Shown piece after piece: positions 54,885 to 63,837 of a stretch of 64,000 nucleotides of DNA. Position 1 is the stretch's first letter. Each line of letters starts with the position of its first letter. A program made the translations under genes and the position numbers. The DNA lies in assembly GCF_002155145.1 (NCBI RefSeq), contig NZ_CP021323.1, positions 1,054,001-1,118,000 of the forward strand, given 5' to 3'. The notes beneath the pieces are model-generated. The model was not told the origin of the DNA, did not search any database, and saw only the letters and a program-made list of their open reading frames with translations. This DNA is from Kushneria konosiri. GTDB lineage: Bacteria > Pseudomonadota > Gammaproteobacteria > Pseudomonadales > Halomonadaceae.

Positions 54885-56075
54885 TTACTCGGTCAAGAAG
54901 CGATAGATCGTGTGGCTTTCAAGCGTCTCGCCGGGCTGGAGAAGGGTTGACGGGAAGCCCGGCTGGTTGGGGGAGTCCGGAAAGTGCTGGGTTTCCAGCG
55001 CCAGTCCGGAGCGATGACCGTAGGCCTGGCCACTTTTGCCGGTGACGCTGCCATCCAGAAAGTTGCCCGAATAGAACTGTAACCCGGGCTCGGTGGTCCA
55101 GACCTCCAGCACCCGGCCGCTTTCCGGCGAGGTCACCCGTGCGGCGCGCTCGGGCGTGGCGGACGGCGCCTGCCTGAGCACGAAGTTGTGATCATAGCCC
55201 TTGCCGCGAGCGAGCTGCTCGTTGTTGGCCTCGATGCGGGCACCGATCGGCATGGGACGGGTGAAATCAAACGGCGTACCGGCGACCGTGGCGATTTCGC
55301 CGGTCGGGATCAGCGTGTCGTTGACCGGCGTGTAGCTGGCCGCATCGATGGTCATGACGTGATCGAGAATGCTGCCACTGCCTTCGCCATTCAGATTGAA
55401 ATAGCTGTGCTGGGTCAGATTGACCGGCGTGGCCCTTGTGGTGCTCGCGCGGTAATCGATGGCAAGCGCATCGTCATGGGTCAGGGTGTATTTCACCTCG
55501 ACCGACAGCTCACCCGGATAGCCTTCCTCACCATCGGCGCTGGTATAGCGCATCACCACGCCGCTGCCCTCGCTTGAGGAAAAGGGCGTGGCCTGCCAGA
55601 GCTTCTGATTGAAGCCTTCATCGCCACCATGCAGATGGTTGGGACCATCGTTGGTCGCCAGCTGATACGTCTGACCGTCAAGCGTAAAGCGCCCATCCGC
55701 GATGCGGTTGCCGTAGCGCCCGATCAGCGCGCCGAAGTAGGGATTGAGCTTTTTGTAGGCCGGCGAGAGATAGCCCTGCAGTGAATCGAAGCCGAGCACG
55801 ATATCGGCCTTGTCGCCGTGACGATCCGGCGTCTCGAGTGAGGTGATGATGCCACCGTACTCGATGACCTCCATATCGACATTACCGCCGCTATTGATGC
55901 GATAGCCGTGCACGGTACGCCCGTCCGGCAGGGTACCGAACACGAACCGCTCAACGCCGGGCGGCATGGCCGTCGAGGTCGCATCGGATGACGAGGCCGC
56001 CATGGCCTGGCAGGCCCCCAGTGACAGGAGACCGGCACTCAGAAAGACAAGAGACCGCAGGGAAGGTTGTTTCAT
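54885..56075 (-). CDS. galM: Exported aldose 1-epimerase (galactose mutarotase)
   Basis: A 396-residue GalM-fold enzyme interconverting alpha and beta anomers of aldoses. It has an N-terminal signal with a possible lipobox (LSLGAC, Cys22) or Sec cleavage after AMA, so it acts in the periplasm or on its membranes. Family motifs include NHLHGGDEGFNQKLW, HSYFNLNGEG (catalytic His) and the C-terminal LALETQHFPDSPNQPG with the catalytic Glu region. ATG 56075 with GGAG seven bases upstream is preferred over 56081 or 56180. It follows araH on the same strand by 40 bp and is the last gene of the sugar ABC operon. Confidence 0.9.
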   Translation of the reverse strand: MKQPSLRSLVFLSAGLLSLGACQAMAASSSDATSTAMPPGVERFVFGTLPDGRTVHGYRINSGGNVDMEVIEYGGIITSLETPDRHGDKADIVLGFDSLQGYLSPAYKKLNPYFGALIGRYGNRIADGRFTLDGQTYQLATNDGPNHLHGGDEGFNQKLWQATPFSSSEGSGVVMRYTSADGEEGYPGELSVEVKYTLTHDDALAIDYRASTTRATPVNLTQHSYFNLNGEGSGSILDHVMTIDAASYTPVNDTLIPTGEIATVAGTPFDFTRPMPIGARIEANNEQLARGKGYDHNFVLRQAPSATPERAARVTSPESGRVLEVWTTEPGLQFYSGNFLDGSVTGKSGQAYGHRSGLALETQHFPDSPNQPGFPSTLLQPGETLESHTIYRFLTE

Positions 56076-56115
56076 GGACATGCTCCAGACCCGTTGAAAA
56101 AAGACCCGCCAGCGC

Positions 56116-57138
56116 TCAGGCCCGCTGACGCCGTTGCTGCTTCCAGCGGTCAAACAGCACGGCCAGCAGCAAAATGGCACCGCGCACCAGGTACTGATAG
56201 AAGGTCGGCACGTTCAAAAGCCCCATGGCGTTCTGTACGCAGCCCATGATCAATACGCCCACCAGCACGCCGGTGATCGAGGCCACGCCGCCGGAAAGCG
56301 CCACGCCGCCCAGTACACAGGCCGAGATGACCGCAAGCTCCAGCCCCATCGAGGTATTCGGATCGCCCAGGCCCATCCGCGAGGTCAAAAGCACCCCCGC
56401 GATACCGGCCACCAGCCCCTGCAAACCGAACACGATGATCTTGAGCCGACGCACGTTGACCCCGGCCAGTGCCGCCGCTTCCGGATTGCCGCCGGTGGCC
56501 AGCACGTTGCGGCCAAAGGCGGTCAGGTTAAGCACGAAGCCAAAGATCACAAAGCAGATGATCATGGTCCATACCGGCAGGGTCAGGCCCAGAAACGAGG
56601 CGCTGCCCAGCTCGAAAAAGCCCGGCACGGTAATCATGACCGCATCGCCACCGGAGGTGATGTAGGCCAGCCCCCGCACAAACTCCATGGCCGCGAGCGT
56701 GGCAATCAGCGAATTGATGCCAAAGCGCGCCACCACGAAGCCGTTGAACATGCCCACCAGCGCACCGGCGGCCACCCCGGCCAGTGCGCCAATCACGACA
56801 CTCCCCGAAGCGCTGGTCACGACTGCCGCGCTGACGCCTGCAAACGCCACGATCGAGGCGACCGACAGATCCACTTCACCGAGCGCCAGTACCATCATCA
56901 TGGTGGTAGCAATGGTGCCGATGATGGTCACCGACAGCAGCAGACCGACCATATTACGGCTGGTCAGAAAGTCCGGGATCGCCACCGCCAGTGCAATAAA
57001 GAGCACAATGAAAATGGCAATCAGCCCGGAGGTATCCAAAAGGGTGCGCAAGGGCTTGATCAACCCCTGACGTCCGCTGGGGCGCGCCGTCTCCATCTGG
57101 CCGCCCTCGGCGGCGTGAACGCTTTTGTTGCTACTCAT
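56116..57138 (-). CDS. araH: Arabinose-type sugar ABC transporter permease AraH
   Basis: A 340-residue inner-membrane permease with about ten hydrophobic segments. The motif GEVDLSVASIVAFAG and the EAA-like loop with AALAGVNVRRLKIIVFGLQGL are typical of the CUT2 (ribose/arabinose/galactose) permease subfamily. The segment order and ends match E. coli AraH. It forms the membrane pore with AraG and AraF. It is 61 bp downstream of araG. Confidence 0.92.
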   Translation of the reverse strand: MSSNKSVHAAEGGQMETARPSGRQGLIKPLRTLLDTSGLIAIFIVLFIALAVAIPDFLTSRNMVGLLLSVTIIGTIATTMMMVLALGEVDLSVASIVAFAGVSAAVVTSASGSVVIGALAGVAAGALVGMFNGFVVARFGINSLIATLAAMEFVRGLAYITSGGDAVMITVPGFFELGSASFLGLTLPVWTMIICFVIFGFVLNLTAFGRNVLATGGNPEAAALAGVNVRRLKIIVFGLQGLVAGIAGVLLTSRMGLGDPNTSMGLELAVISACVLGGVALSGGVASITGVLVGVLIMGCVQNAMGLLNVPTFYQYLVRGAILLLAVLFDRWKQQRRQRA

Positions 57139-57199
57139 GATTCAATGTCTCCAGACACCGTATTGTTATTGCCACCGGATGTGGTTATGGCCATCGTGC

Positions 57200-58729
57200 T
57201 CAGGCCGGCAGCGCCAGGCCCAGCAGCCGCTCGGGCGTGGCGGCGTCGCGATCGACGATGTCGACCAGCGCGCCGTTTCGCATCACACCGATGCGATCGC
57301 AGATCGCGCTGACCTCGGTCAGATCGCTTGAAATGACCACCACGGCCTTGCCCTGATCGGCCAGGTCATAGAGCAGGTTGTAGATATCGCGCCGCGCCCC
57401 GACATCGATGCCGCGGGTCGGCTCATCCATCACAAACAGCTCAATTTTCTCGGAGAGCCAGCGTGCGAGGATGACCTTTTGCTGATTGCCGCCGGACAGC
57501 GTGCTGATACGGGTGCGCGGGCCGGGCGTGCGAATGCGCAGTTTTTTGATGTAGTCGCGGGTGTTTTCCAGCTCGCGTCTGGGGTGTCGCCACAGCCCCA
57601 TGCGCTTGAAAAAGCGTCGGCAGCTGATGTTGAGATTGTCGGTGACGCTCGCCACCGGAAAGATACCCTGCGACTTGCGATCCTCCGGACACATGGCGAT
57701 ACCCGCCCGAATCGCATCGCCCGGGGAGGAGAACCGTCCGGTTCGGCCATTGAAGTGGATCTCGCCGCCCTTCGGCGCCTCCACGCCACATACCAGCCGC
57801 ATCAGTTCGCTGCGACCTGCCCCGACCAGACCAAAAAATCCGAACACCTCACCGCGACGGACCTCGAAACTGACCGGCGCGGCAAGCCCTCGCCCTTCCA
57901 GGTTCTGGACCTTCAGGATGACGTCGCCGGTCTCGCGGCTGCGATAGCCGTAGACATCCTCGATATCACGCCCGACCATCTCGCTGACCAGCTGATCCTG
58001 GGTGAGCCCTGCCATGGTCTCGTGGGTGCAGATATGGCGGCCGTCACGAAAGACCGTGACGGCGTCGCACATCTCGAACACCTCCTCCATGCGGTGGGTG
58101 ACATAGAGCACGACCCGACCCTCATCGCGCAGGCGCTTGACGATGCGCTTGAGCTGTCGTGTCTCCTGCACCGACAGCGAACTGGTCGGCTCGTCAAAGG
58201 CGATGATGCGGGCATCACGCAACAGCGCCCGGCCGATCTCGATCATCTGCTGCTGTCCGATCGAAAGGTCGCGCACCTTTGTCGATGGATGGACGCTGCC
58301 CTCCCCCAGCTCCTCGAGAATCATCAGTGCCCGCTCACGCAGCCGTTTGCGATCCACGATGCCGTAGTGCTGAGGCAACTGTCCCAGCAGCAGGTTTTCC
58401 GCCACCGACAGGTTGGGCGAGAGCGTGAGTTCCTGATAGATGATCGCAATGCCCAGCCGCAGCGCCTCGCGGGCATTGGCGAAGACATGACGCTCGCCAC
58501 CGACCCTGAGGGCACCGTCGGTGACGCGGTTCACACCGCTCAACACCTTGAGCAGGGTCGACTTGCCGGCGCCGTTTTCGCCCATCAGGGCGTGCACTTC
58601 ACCGGCGCGGGCGTTGAAGTTCACCCCATCGAGGGCCCGAACACCGGGAAACTCGACGGTGACGTTTTCGACGACAAGCCAGGGGTCGGCCTCGGCGGCC
58701 ACGGCCCCCTTGACCGGGGCCACACTCAT
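57200..58729 (-). CDS. araG: Arabinose-type sugar ABC transporter ATPase AraG
   Basis: A 509-residue CUT2 tandem ATPase with two nucleotide-binding domains. The first has Walker A GENGAGKST, signature LSIGQQQMIEIGRAL and Walker B IIAFDEPTS. The second has a degenerate Walker A (GLVGAGRSE), signature LSGGNQQKV and Walker B (LFVMDEPTRGIDVG). This asymmetry is normal for the family. It starts within the araF stop (ATGA, 58726-58729). Confidence 0.94.
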   Translation of the reverse strand: MSVAPVKGAVAAEADPWLVVENVTVEFPGVRALDGVNFNARAGEVHALMGENGAGKSTLLKVLSGVNRVTDGALRVGGERHVFANAREALRLGIAIIYQELTLSPNLSVAENLLLGQLPQHYGIVDRKRLRERALMILEELGEGSVHPSTKVRDLSIGQQQMIEIGRALLRDARIIAFDEPTSSLSVQETRQLKRIVKRLRDEGRVVLYVTHRMEEVFEMCDAVTVFRDGRHICTHETMAGLTQDQLVSEMVGRDIEDVYGYRSRETGDVILKVQNLEGRGLAAPVSFEVRRGEVFGFFGLVGAGRSELMRLVCGVEAPKGGEIHFNGRTGRFSSPGDAIRAGIAMCPEDRKSQGIFPVASVTDNLNISCRRFFKRMGLWRHPRRELENTRDYIKKLRIRTPGPRTRISTLSGGNQQKVILARWLSEKIELFVMDEPTRGIDVGARRDIYNLLYDLADQGKAVVVISSDLTEVSAICDRIGVMRNGALVDIVDRDAATPERLLGLALPA

Positions 58730-59721
58730 AGCTGCAGTTCCTTGCGGACGTCCTGCCAGTTGTCACGTGTCATCAGGGTGCCGGTGGTTTCGGTATCGGC
58801 CGGCGGCTGCTTGTCTTCGGTGATCCACTGATAGAGGTTTTCAGCGCTCTGGCGACCGTGCATGGTCGAACTGACGGCCACGGTGCCGTAGAAGCCGGTG
58901 GGCTTTTCACGCGAGAACTCGGCGAAGGCCGCACCCGAGCCGTTGATGCCGACACCGATGACATCCTCCGGTGACAGGCCATACTGCTCGCTGGCGCGCA
59001 CGCCGCCCAGCACGCTCTCCTCGTTGAGGGCATAGATCACCCAGTGATCAAACTTGCCGTACTTGGAAAACATCGGCGAGGCCGCGGCAAAGGCACTGGT
59101 GGTGTCAGTGTTCTGTTGCGGGGCATCGATCACGTTGTCCTTGTTGAAGCCGGCATCGAGCAGCGCCTGGGTCGCTCCGTCGGTACGCTCGCGGGCAGTG
59201 GGCAGCTCGTTGTTGGAGATACGCAGGGCACCGGTATTGGCCATGTCCCAGCCGCGACGCTTCATCTCCTCGGCAATGGCGTTGCCGACCTGCTCTCCGA
59301 TCTTGTAGCCCGACATGCCCAGATGCGGCACCTCGGTCATGGGCTGGCCGTCACTCCCCACGAACTGGTCATCCACGGTCACGACCTTCATGCCGTACTG
59401 CTTTGCCCGGTTGGCAATCGCCATGCCAAGACGTACATCCGGCGGACAGATCACAAAGCCCTGCGCGCCCTGAGCGTTGAGGTTATCGATGGCGCTGAGC
59501 ACCTGCTGACCGTCTTCACCGGCCAGACGTACCACGGTAAAGCCCTGTTCCTGACCCAGCTCGCTGGCGGCGCGCTGCTCGTTGATAAACCAGGCCTGTT
59601 CGGGTTTTTTGACGATAAAGCCGATCTTGACGTTGTCATCACTGGCATGCGCCATGCTCAGCGGCACCAGGGCCATGAGCGTGGTGGCAATCACACGGGA
59701 AAAGGCAGGTAGCAGGGACAT
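58726..59721 (-). CDS. araF: Arabinose-type periplasmic binding protein AraF
   Basis: A 331-residue class I periplasmic sugar-binding protein with signal peptide MSLLPAFSRVIATTLMALVPLSMAHA. The KIGFIVKKPEQAWFINE opening, GFVICPPDVRLGMAIANRAK, and VDDQFVGSDGQPMTEVPH closely follow E. coli AraF. This includes the tryptophan and other sugar-stacking residues. It binds L-arabinose and related D-galactose-configured sugars. It is the first gene of the araFGH-galM operon, and its promoter region carries repeated GCGCGACTTAAG motifs. Confidence 0.93.
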   Translation of the reverse strand: MSLLPAFSRVIATTLMALVPLSMAHASDDNVKIGFIVKKPEQAWFINEQRAASELGQEQGFTVVRLAGEDGQQVLSAIDNLNAQGAQGFVICPPDVRLGMAIANRAKQYGMKVVTVDDQFVGSDGQPMTEVPHLGMSGYKIGEQVGNAIAEEMKRRGWDMANTGALRISNNELPTARERTDGATQALLDAGFNKDNVIDAPQQNTDTTSAFAAASPMFSKYGKFDHWVIYALNEESVLGGVRASEQYGLSPEDVIGVGINGSGAAFAEFSREKPTGFYGTVAVSSTMHGRQSAENLYQWITEDKQPPADTETTGTLMTRDNWQDVRKELQL

Positions 59722-60084
59722 CGTGGACTCCAGGCCCTCGTGGGGCAGGTTATTGTTCAGGGGTGATCAAGGGCGCCGTATCGCGCCAGTGAGACACCAT
59801 GGCCAACATACGGCGCGACTTAAGTGGCGACTAATGCGTCAAGTCATCTGAAGCGATATCGAAAAGGCTATGAGGATTGGATAAAGCCAGTGCACATGCC
59901 CTTTGCCGCCAGAGCGCCTGGTGCGGGCGCTGAGACTAAAGTTACGCGCGACTTAAGCAGTATGATGTTGAGGCAACTTCCATCGTGAATCCTTCACGCC
60001 ACAACAATTTCGGTATCAATAAAATCGCCCGGCGCCATTGGCCGGGCGAATGTGAACAACACAAGCTGATTTCTCTCGATGACC
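59722..60084. promoter_or_regulatory. araF promoter region with two exact 12-mers
   Basis: This 363-bp interval holds no gene. GCGCGACTTAAG occurs at 59813-59824 and 59946-59957 in the same orientation. The first copy lies in a near-palindrome, GCGACTTAAGTGGC, with a related CGACTAATGCGTC next to it. They are candidate operators for the local sugar regulator, perhaps the ROK protein at 62557. The MFS terminator occupies the right end. Confidence 0.5.
60021..60049 (-). terminator. Intrinsic terminator of the MFS porter gene
   Basis: On the minus strand a TCGCCCGGC/GCCGGGCGA stem (60025-60049) with a 7-base loop is followed by TTTTATT. It lies about 36 bases after the MFS stop. Confidence 0.85.
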
Positions 60085-61509
60085 TTACTCGTAGGCCATG
60101 TCTTCGAGCTCGCGACCCCGTGTTTCCTTGACCATTTTGATCACGAAAAAGACCGAGATCAGGGCAAAGAAGGCGTAGATCCCGTAGGCGCCGCCCAGAC
60201 CGATACCGGCCAGCATGATCGGGAAGGTCATGGTGATACCGAAGTTGGCCAGCCACTGGAAAAGTCCCGACACGGCCAGTCCCGAGCCGCGCATCTGATT
60301 GGGGAACATTTCCCCCAGCATGACCCACATGACCGGGCCCCAGGAGGCGTTGAAGAACATGACGTAGATGTTGGCCGACAGCAGCGCCACGATGCCCATG
60401 CTGTCGGACAGACGCAGCGAGCCATCAACGATCGCCGCCGTCGAGAAGGCATAGGCCAGAATGCACAGCGTGACCGTCATGCCGACCGATCCGATCCACA
60501 GAATCGGCTTGCGCCCGACCTTGTCGATGACCGCAATGGTGATCAGACAGGCTGCGATACTGACCGCGCCGCTGATGATGTTGATCAAAAGCGCATCGCT
60601 TTCGGTGAAGCCGACCGACTGCCAGAGCACCGCACCGTAGTAGAACACCACGTTGATACCCACCAGCTGCTGGAAGACGGCAAGGCCGATGCCAACCCAG
60701 ACAATGCGATGGACACGGCCGGTTGCGCCATTGATCAGATCGGAAAGGCCCGGGGCCCGCTCACGATGCAGCGACGTACGAATGTCTTCTGCCTTCTGAT
60801 CCGCTTCGCGATCGGCCATCAGCGTCCTGAGCACCTTGAGGGCCTTTTTGCTTTCGCCCTTGCTGATCAGAAACCGCGGACTTTCCGGTATGCCCAGCAG
60901 GGCCAGAAAGAAGATGGTGGCCGGAATCAGTTCCATCCAGAACATCCAGCGCCAGGCTTCAAAACCACCCCAGAATTCGGCGGTCGAGGCACCGGCCACC
61001 CGCGCCAGCACATAGTTGCTGACAAAGGCCATGAAAAGCCCCGTGATGATGGCAATCTGCTGAATGGTCGCGAGTCGGCCACGAATGGCCGCCGGGGCTA
61101 CCTCACTGATATAGGCCGGCGTCATGACGCTGGCCGCCCCCACCGCAATCCCGCCGAGAATGCGGTAGATGACAAACTCGAAGGACCCGGTGGCCACACC
61201 CGAGCCCCAGGCACTGACAATGAAAAACAGGGCGGCCACGATCAACAGCATCCGTCGCCCAAAGCGGTCCGCCAGCCGGCCGGCAAAGAAGGCGCCGCCG
61301 GCACAGCCCAAAAGCATCGAGGCCACGTTGAAGCCCGTACCGGCCGCCTCGGAGTCGAAGGCAGCCTGCAGGCCATCTACGGTACCGTTGATGACCCCGC
61401 TGTCAAAACCGAACAGGAAGCCGCCGAGGGCGGCGACACAACAGATAATGAAGACGTAGAACTGCCGTTTGCGGCTGTCCTCGTCCTGTAGCGCAGTGGC
61501 TGATGACAT
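60085..61509 (-). CDS. MFS sugar:H+ symporter (sugar porter family)
   Basis: A 474-residue permease with 12 hydrophobic segments. The sugar porter signatures are visible: GGFLFGFDSGVING near residue 30, the DRFGRR loop (GRLADRFGRRMLL), a central PESPRFLISKG motif and KETRGRELEDM near the end. Close relatives carry xylose, arabinose, galactose or inositol. The start at 61509 has GGGAGG upstream. Together with AraFGH it gives the locus both a low- and a high-affinity route. It is 79 bp downstream of the dehydrogenase gene. Confidence 0.92.
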   Translation of the reverse strand: MSSATALQDEDSRKRQFYVFIICCVAALGGFLFGFDSGVINGTVDGLQAAFDSEAAGTGFNVASMLLGCAGGAFFAGRLADRFGRRMLLIVAALFFIVSAWGSGVATGSFEFVIYRILGGIAVGAASVMTPAYISEVAPAAIRGRLATIQQIAIITGLFMAFVSNYVLARVAGASTAEFWGGFEAWRWMFWMELIPATIFFLALLGIPESPRFLISKGESKKALKVLRTLMADREADQKAEDIRTSLHRERAPGLSDLINGATGRVHRIVWVGIGLAVFQQLVGINVVFYYGAVLWQSVGFTESDALLINIISGAVSIAACLITIAVIDKVGRKPILWIGSVGMTVTLCILAYAFSTAAIVDGSLRLSDSMGIVALLSANIYVMFFNASWGPVMWVMLGEMFPNQMRGSGLAVSGLFQWLANFGITMTFPIMLAGIGLGGAYGIYAFFALISVFFVIKMVKETRGRELEDMAYE

Positions 61510-61588
61510 GATGATACCTCCCGGGATCCTGTTTTATTGTCGTCTGTTGAGATCGATGGTGATCAAGGGCCGATGGGGCCTTGTGCCG

Positions 61589-62323
61589 CTATAGCCAGCC
61601 GCCATCGACCCAGTAGTTGTGAGCTGTACAGCCCCCGGCCGCATCGGAGGCCAGAAAGAGCACCATGTTGGCCACGTGATGCGGGTGCAGCCGAACCTTG
61701 AGCTTTTGTTCTGCAACAATCTGCGCCTCGTCTTCCGGGGTGTACCAGCGCGACTGACGTGGCGTCTTGATGTTGCCGGGAATCACGCAGTTGACGCGAA
61801 TGCCGTCACTGCCCAGCTCGCTGGCCAGCGCCCGGGTCAGGCCCTCGATGGCCGCCTTGGCGGTTTCGTAAAGCACCATGCCGGGCTGGCCGAGATGCCA
61901 GCTGATCGATCCCATGTTGATGATGGAACCGCGCCCCTGCGCGCGCATGCCGGCCGCCAACGCGCGCACCGCCAGCGCCTGATGGCGCAGATTGACCGCC
62001 ATGCGATCGTCCCAGTACTCGGGCGTGACCTCCTCAAGCCGGTGGCGATCGTCATTGGCGGCGTTGTTGACCAGAACGTCTACCGTGCCGATTTCAAGAA
62101 GCACCTGATCCAGCGCGTGCGGGTCGGTCAGGTCACAGCGATGAAAGTGCACGTGCGCGCCCAGCGACTCGGCAAGCGATGCAGCCTCATCGATGATGTC
62201 CAGAAAGTGCACCTCGGCACCCTGCTCGGCGAAGGCACGCACAATGCCTTCCCCGATCCCGGAGCCGCCCCCGGTTACCACCACGCGACGGCCTTTCAGA
62301 TCGGGATAGATCGGAGCAGTCAT
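61589..62323 (-). CDS. Sugar 1-dehydrogenase, XylB-type SDR (xylose/arabinose/galactose)
   Basis: A 244-residue SDR closely resembling Caulobacter D-xylose 1-dehydrogenase (XylB). Shared are IYPDLKGRRVVVTGGGSGIGEG, CDLTDPHALD, NNAANDDRHRLEEVTPEYW, SISWHLGQPG, YETAKAAIEGLTRAL and a C-terminal YWVDGGW. It has the catalytic Ser, YxxxK (YETAK) and the NAD-type acidic residue after the second strand (FLDIID). It oxidises an aldose to its aldonolactone, starting a non-phosphorylating oxidative route. Xylose, arabinose and galactose cannot be separated by sequence alone. It is divergent from the ROK regulator. Confidence 0.9.
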   Translation of the reverse strand: MTAPIYPDLKGRRVVVTGGGSGIGEGIVRAFAEQGAEVHFLDIIDEAASLAESLGAHVHFHRCDLTDPHALDQVLLEIGTVDVLVNNAANDDRHRLEEVTPEYWDDRMAVNLRHQALAVRALAAGMRAQGRGSIINMGSISWHLGQPGMVLYETAKAAIEGLTRALASELGSDGIRVNCVIPGNIKTPRQSRWYTPEDEAQIVAEQKLKVRLHPHHVANMVLFLASDAAGGCTAHNYWVDGGWL

Positions 62324-62352
62324 GATATTGATTCCGCCAGAATGGATTTAAT

Positions 62353-62364
62353 TAAGAGTTCTTA
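62353..62364. promoter_or_regulatory. TAAGA-N2-TCTTA inverted repeat
   Basis: A short inverted repeat in an AT-rich segment (TTTAATTAAGAGTTCTTA) of the divergent promoter between the dehydrogenase and the ROK regulator. It is a candidate operator for the ROK protein, but only 5 bp per arm match. It does not resemble the motif at araF. Confidence 0.35.
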
Positions 62365-62556
62365 CCGCGCAGTGTCTACCTGCCCTGAGGATGCAGCCAT
62401 TGGACATAGGTCGACTCCAGGCATGACTTTCTAAACGTCGAATTGCCGGACGTCAGAACACATTCGATGATAAAAGGGATGACCGACGCTCAAACACGTC
62501 GTGCCAGAGAGGGCATCTGCCTGCCTGTTCGTTATCGCAACCCGGTGCCCGACACC

Positions 62557-63756
62557 ATGACTCGTTTGTCCGACCCACGCCCTGCAGGCGATCTCAACTC
62601 CCTGAAACAGCGTAACCGCCTGGCCATTCTGGATGCGCTGAGGCGAACGCCGGGCATGACCCGCACCGAACTGGCACGCCAGACGGGACTGACCAAGGTG
62701 ACCGTTGGCAGCGCTGTCGCCCCGCTGCTTGAAAGCGGCTGGCTCGAGGAAGGTGCCCTGCAGTACCGGCGGGGCGGCAGACCCGGGCGTGAACTATCGC
62801 TTGGCGAACATCACCACCTGATGCTGGGAGCCGAAGTCGGCGTGCATGAACTCCGGGTGATGGCCTGCACGCTGTCCGGTGCCACACTGGCGCAGCGCTG
62901 TATATCCCTGTCCAGCCCTGCCCCTGACGACGCCGCCCGCCTGCTGGCGCACGAGATCACGACATTGCTTGAAAGCGATGATCTTGGCGCACGCCGGCTG
63001 CTGGGAATAGGCGTGGCCCTGCCGGGGCCGGTCATGCCGGGCGAGCCGCTGCTGGGACTGGCCCCCAACCTGGGCTGGCATCAGGTCCGGTTTCTGGATC
63101 TGCTGGCAGATCACCTTCCGGCGCTTTCGGGCATTCGGCTGATGGATAACGAATCCTCGCTGGCCGCGTTCGGCGAGCTCTACTTCGCCACGCACGGCGC
63201 GCCCGAATCACTGCTGTTTGTCAGCGCCGATACGGGTATTGGCAGCGGTCTGGTGGAAAACGGCGCGCCGCCACGCATCATCCGCGGCGTGCATGGCCTG
63301 GCCGGTGAAATTGGCCACACCCTGCTGGACCCGGACGGGACGCTGTGTCACTGCGGCAATTACGGCTGCGCCGAGACGCTGGTAAGCGGCTGGCGGCTGC
63401 GTCAGCAGCTCGGTATCGAGGACAGCGTGGATCTGGTCGATGGCGTGGCCGCTCTGCCCGACGCCACGACCGCCCCGGTGCTCAAGCAGGCCGGCCAGGC
63501 ACTGGGCATGCTGCTGCACAATCTTCATCACACGCTCAATCCCGCCGAGATCGTGATTGGGGGCACGCTGACCACCCTCGGCCCCGCCTTCATGGACCCG
63601 GCACTTGCCCGCTTTGCCAGTACCCAGCGTCGACTGCTGCCGGAAGCCACCCTGATTACCCCTCGCGTTCTGGCACAACACCAGCTGATACCCGCCCGGG
63701 GGGCCGCAGCGATGGTCATGGCCAGCGCCCTGTCGCTCCTTGAGTCATCGGAATGA
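62557..63756 (+). CDS. ROK family transcriptional repressor (XylR-like)
   Basis: About 399 residues. An N-terminal winged helix-turn-helix (LKQRNRLAILDALRRTPGMTRTELARQTGLTKVTVGSAV) is followed by a ROK sugar kinase-like domain with the Zn motif CHCGNYGCAE and the ASKHA-type SADTGIGSGLV. In XylR/NagC/Mlc-type regulators the sugar-binding domain lifts repression. The start is uncertain: ATGs at 62467 and 62479 would add 26-30 residues; 62557 gives the usual short lead to the helix-turn-helix. It is divergent from the aldose dehydrogenase and likely controls the whole sugar locus. Confidence 0.88.
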   Translation: MTRLSDPRPAGDLNSLKQRNRLAILDALRRTPGMTRTELARQTGLTKVTVGSAVAPLLESGWLEEGALQYRRGGRPGRELSLGEHHHLMLGAEVGVHELRVMACTLSGATLAQRCISLSSPAPDDAARLLAHEITTLLESDDLGARRLLGIGVALPGPVMPGEPLLGLAPNLGWHQVRFLDLLADHLPALSGIRLMDNESSLAAFGELYFATHGAPESLLFVSADTGIGSGLVENGAPPRIIRGVHGLAGEIGHTLLDPDGTLCHCGNYGCAETLVSGWRLRQQLGIEDSVDLVDGVAALPDATTAPVLKQAGQALGMLLHNLHHTLNPAEIVIGGTLTTLGPAFMDPALARFASTQRRLLPEATLITPRVLAQHQLIPARGAAAMVMASALSLLESSE

Positions 63757-63784
63757 TGTCGACCCTCCCCTGCGTGCGGGCATG

Positions 63785-63816
63785 AAAAAACCGTCCGACC
63801 CTTGCGGGCCGGACGG
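63785..63816 (-). terminator. Intrinsic terminator of ppsA
   Basis: CCGTCCGACCC pairs with GGGCCGGACGG (one mismatch) around TTGC, and six A residues at 63785-63790 give the T-run on the minus strand. It also lies 30 bases after the ROK stop on the plus strand. Confidence 0.88.
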
Positions 63817-63837
63817 TTGAGAGGACTGCCTGATGCG

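Noticed and set aside
57479-58831. Long plus-strand open frames opposite araG (450 codons) and opposite the MFS porter (60079-61491, 470 codons)
   Set aside because: Both mirror the third-codon GC bias of the real genes and lack recognisable protein character.
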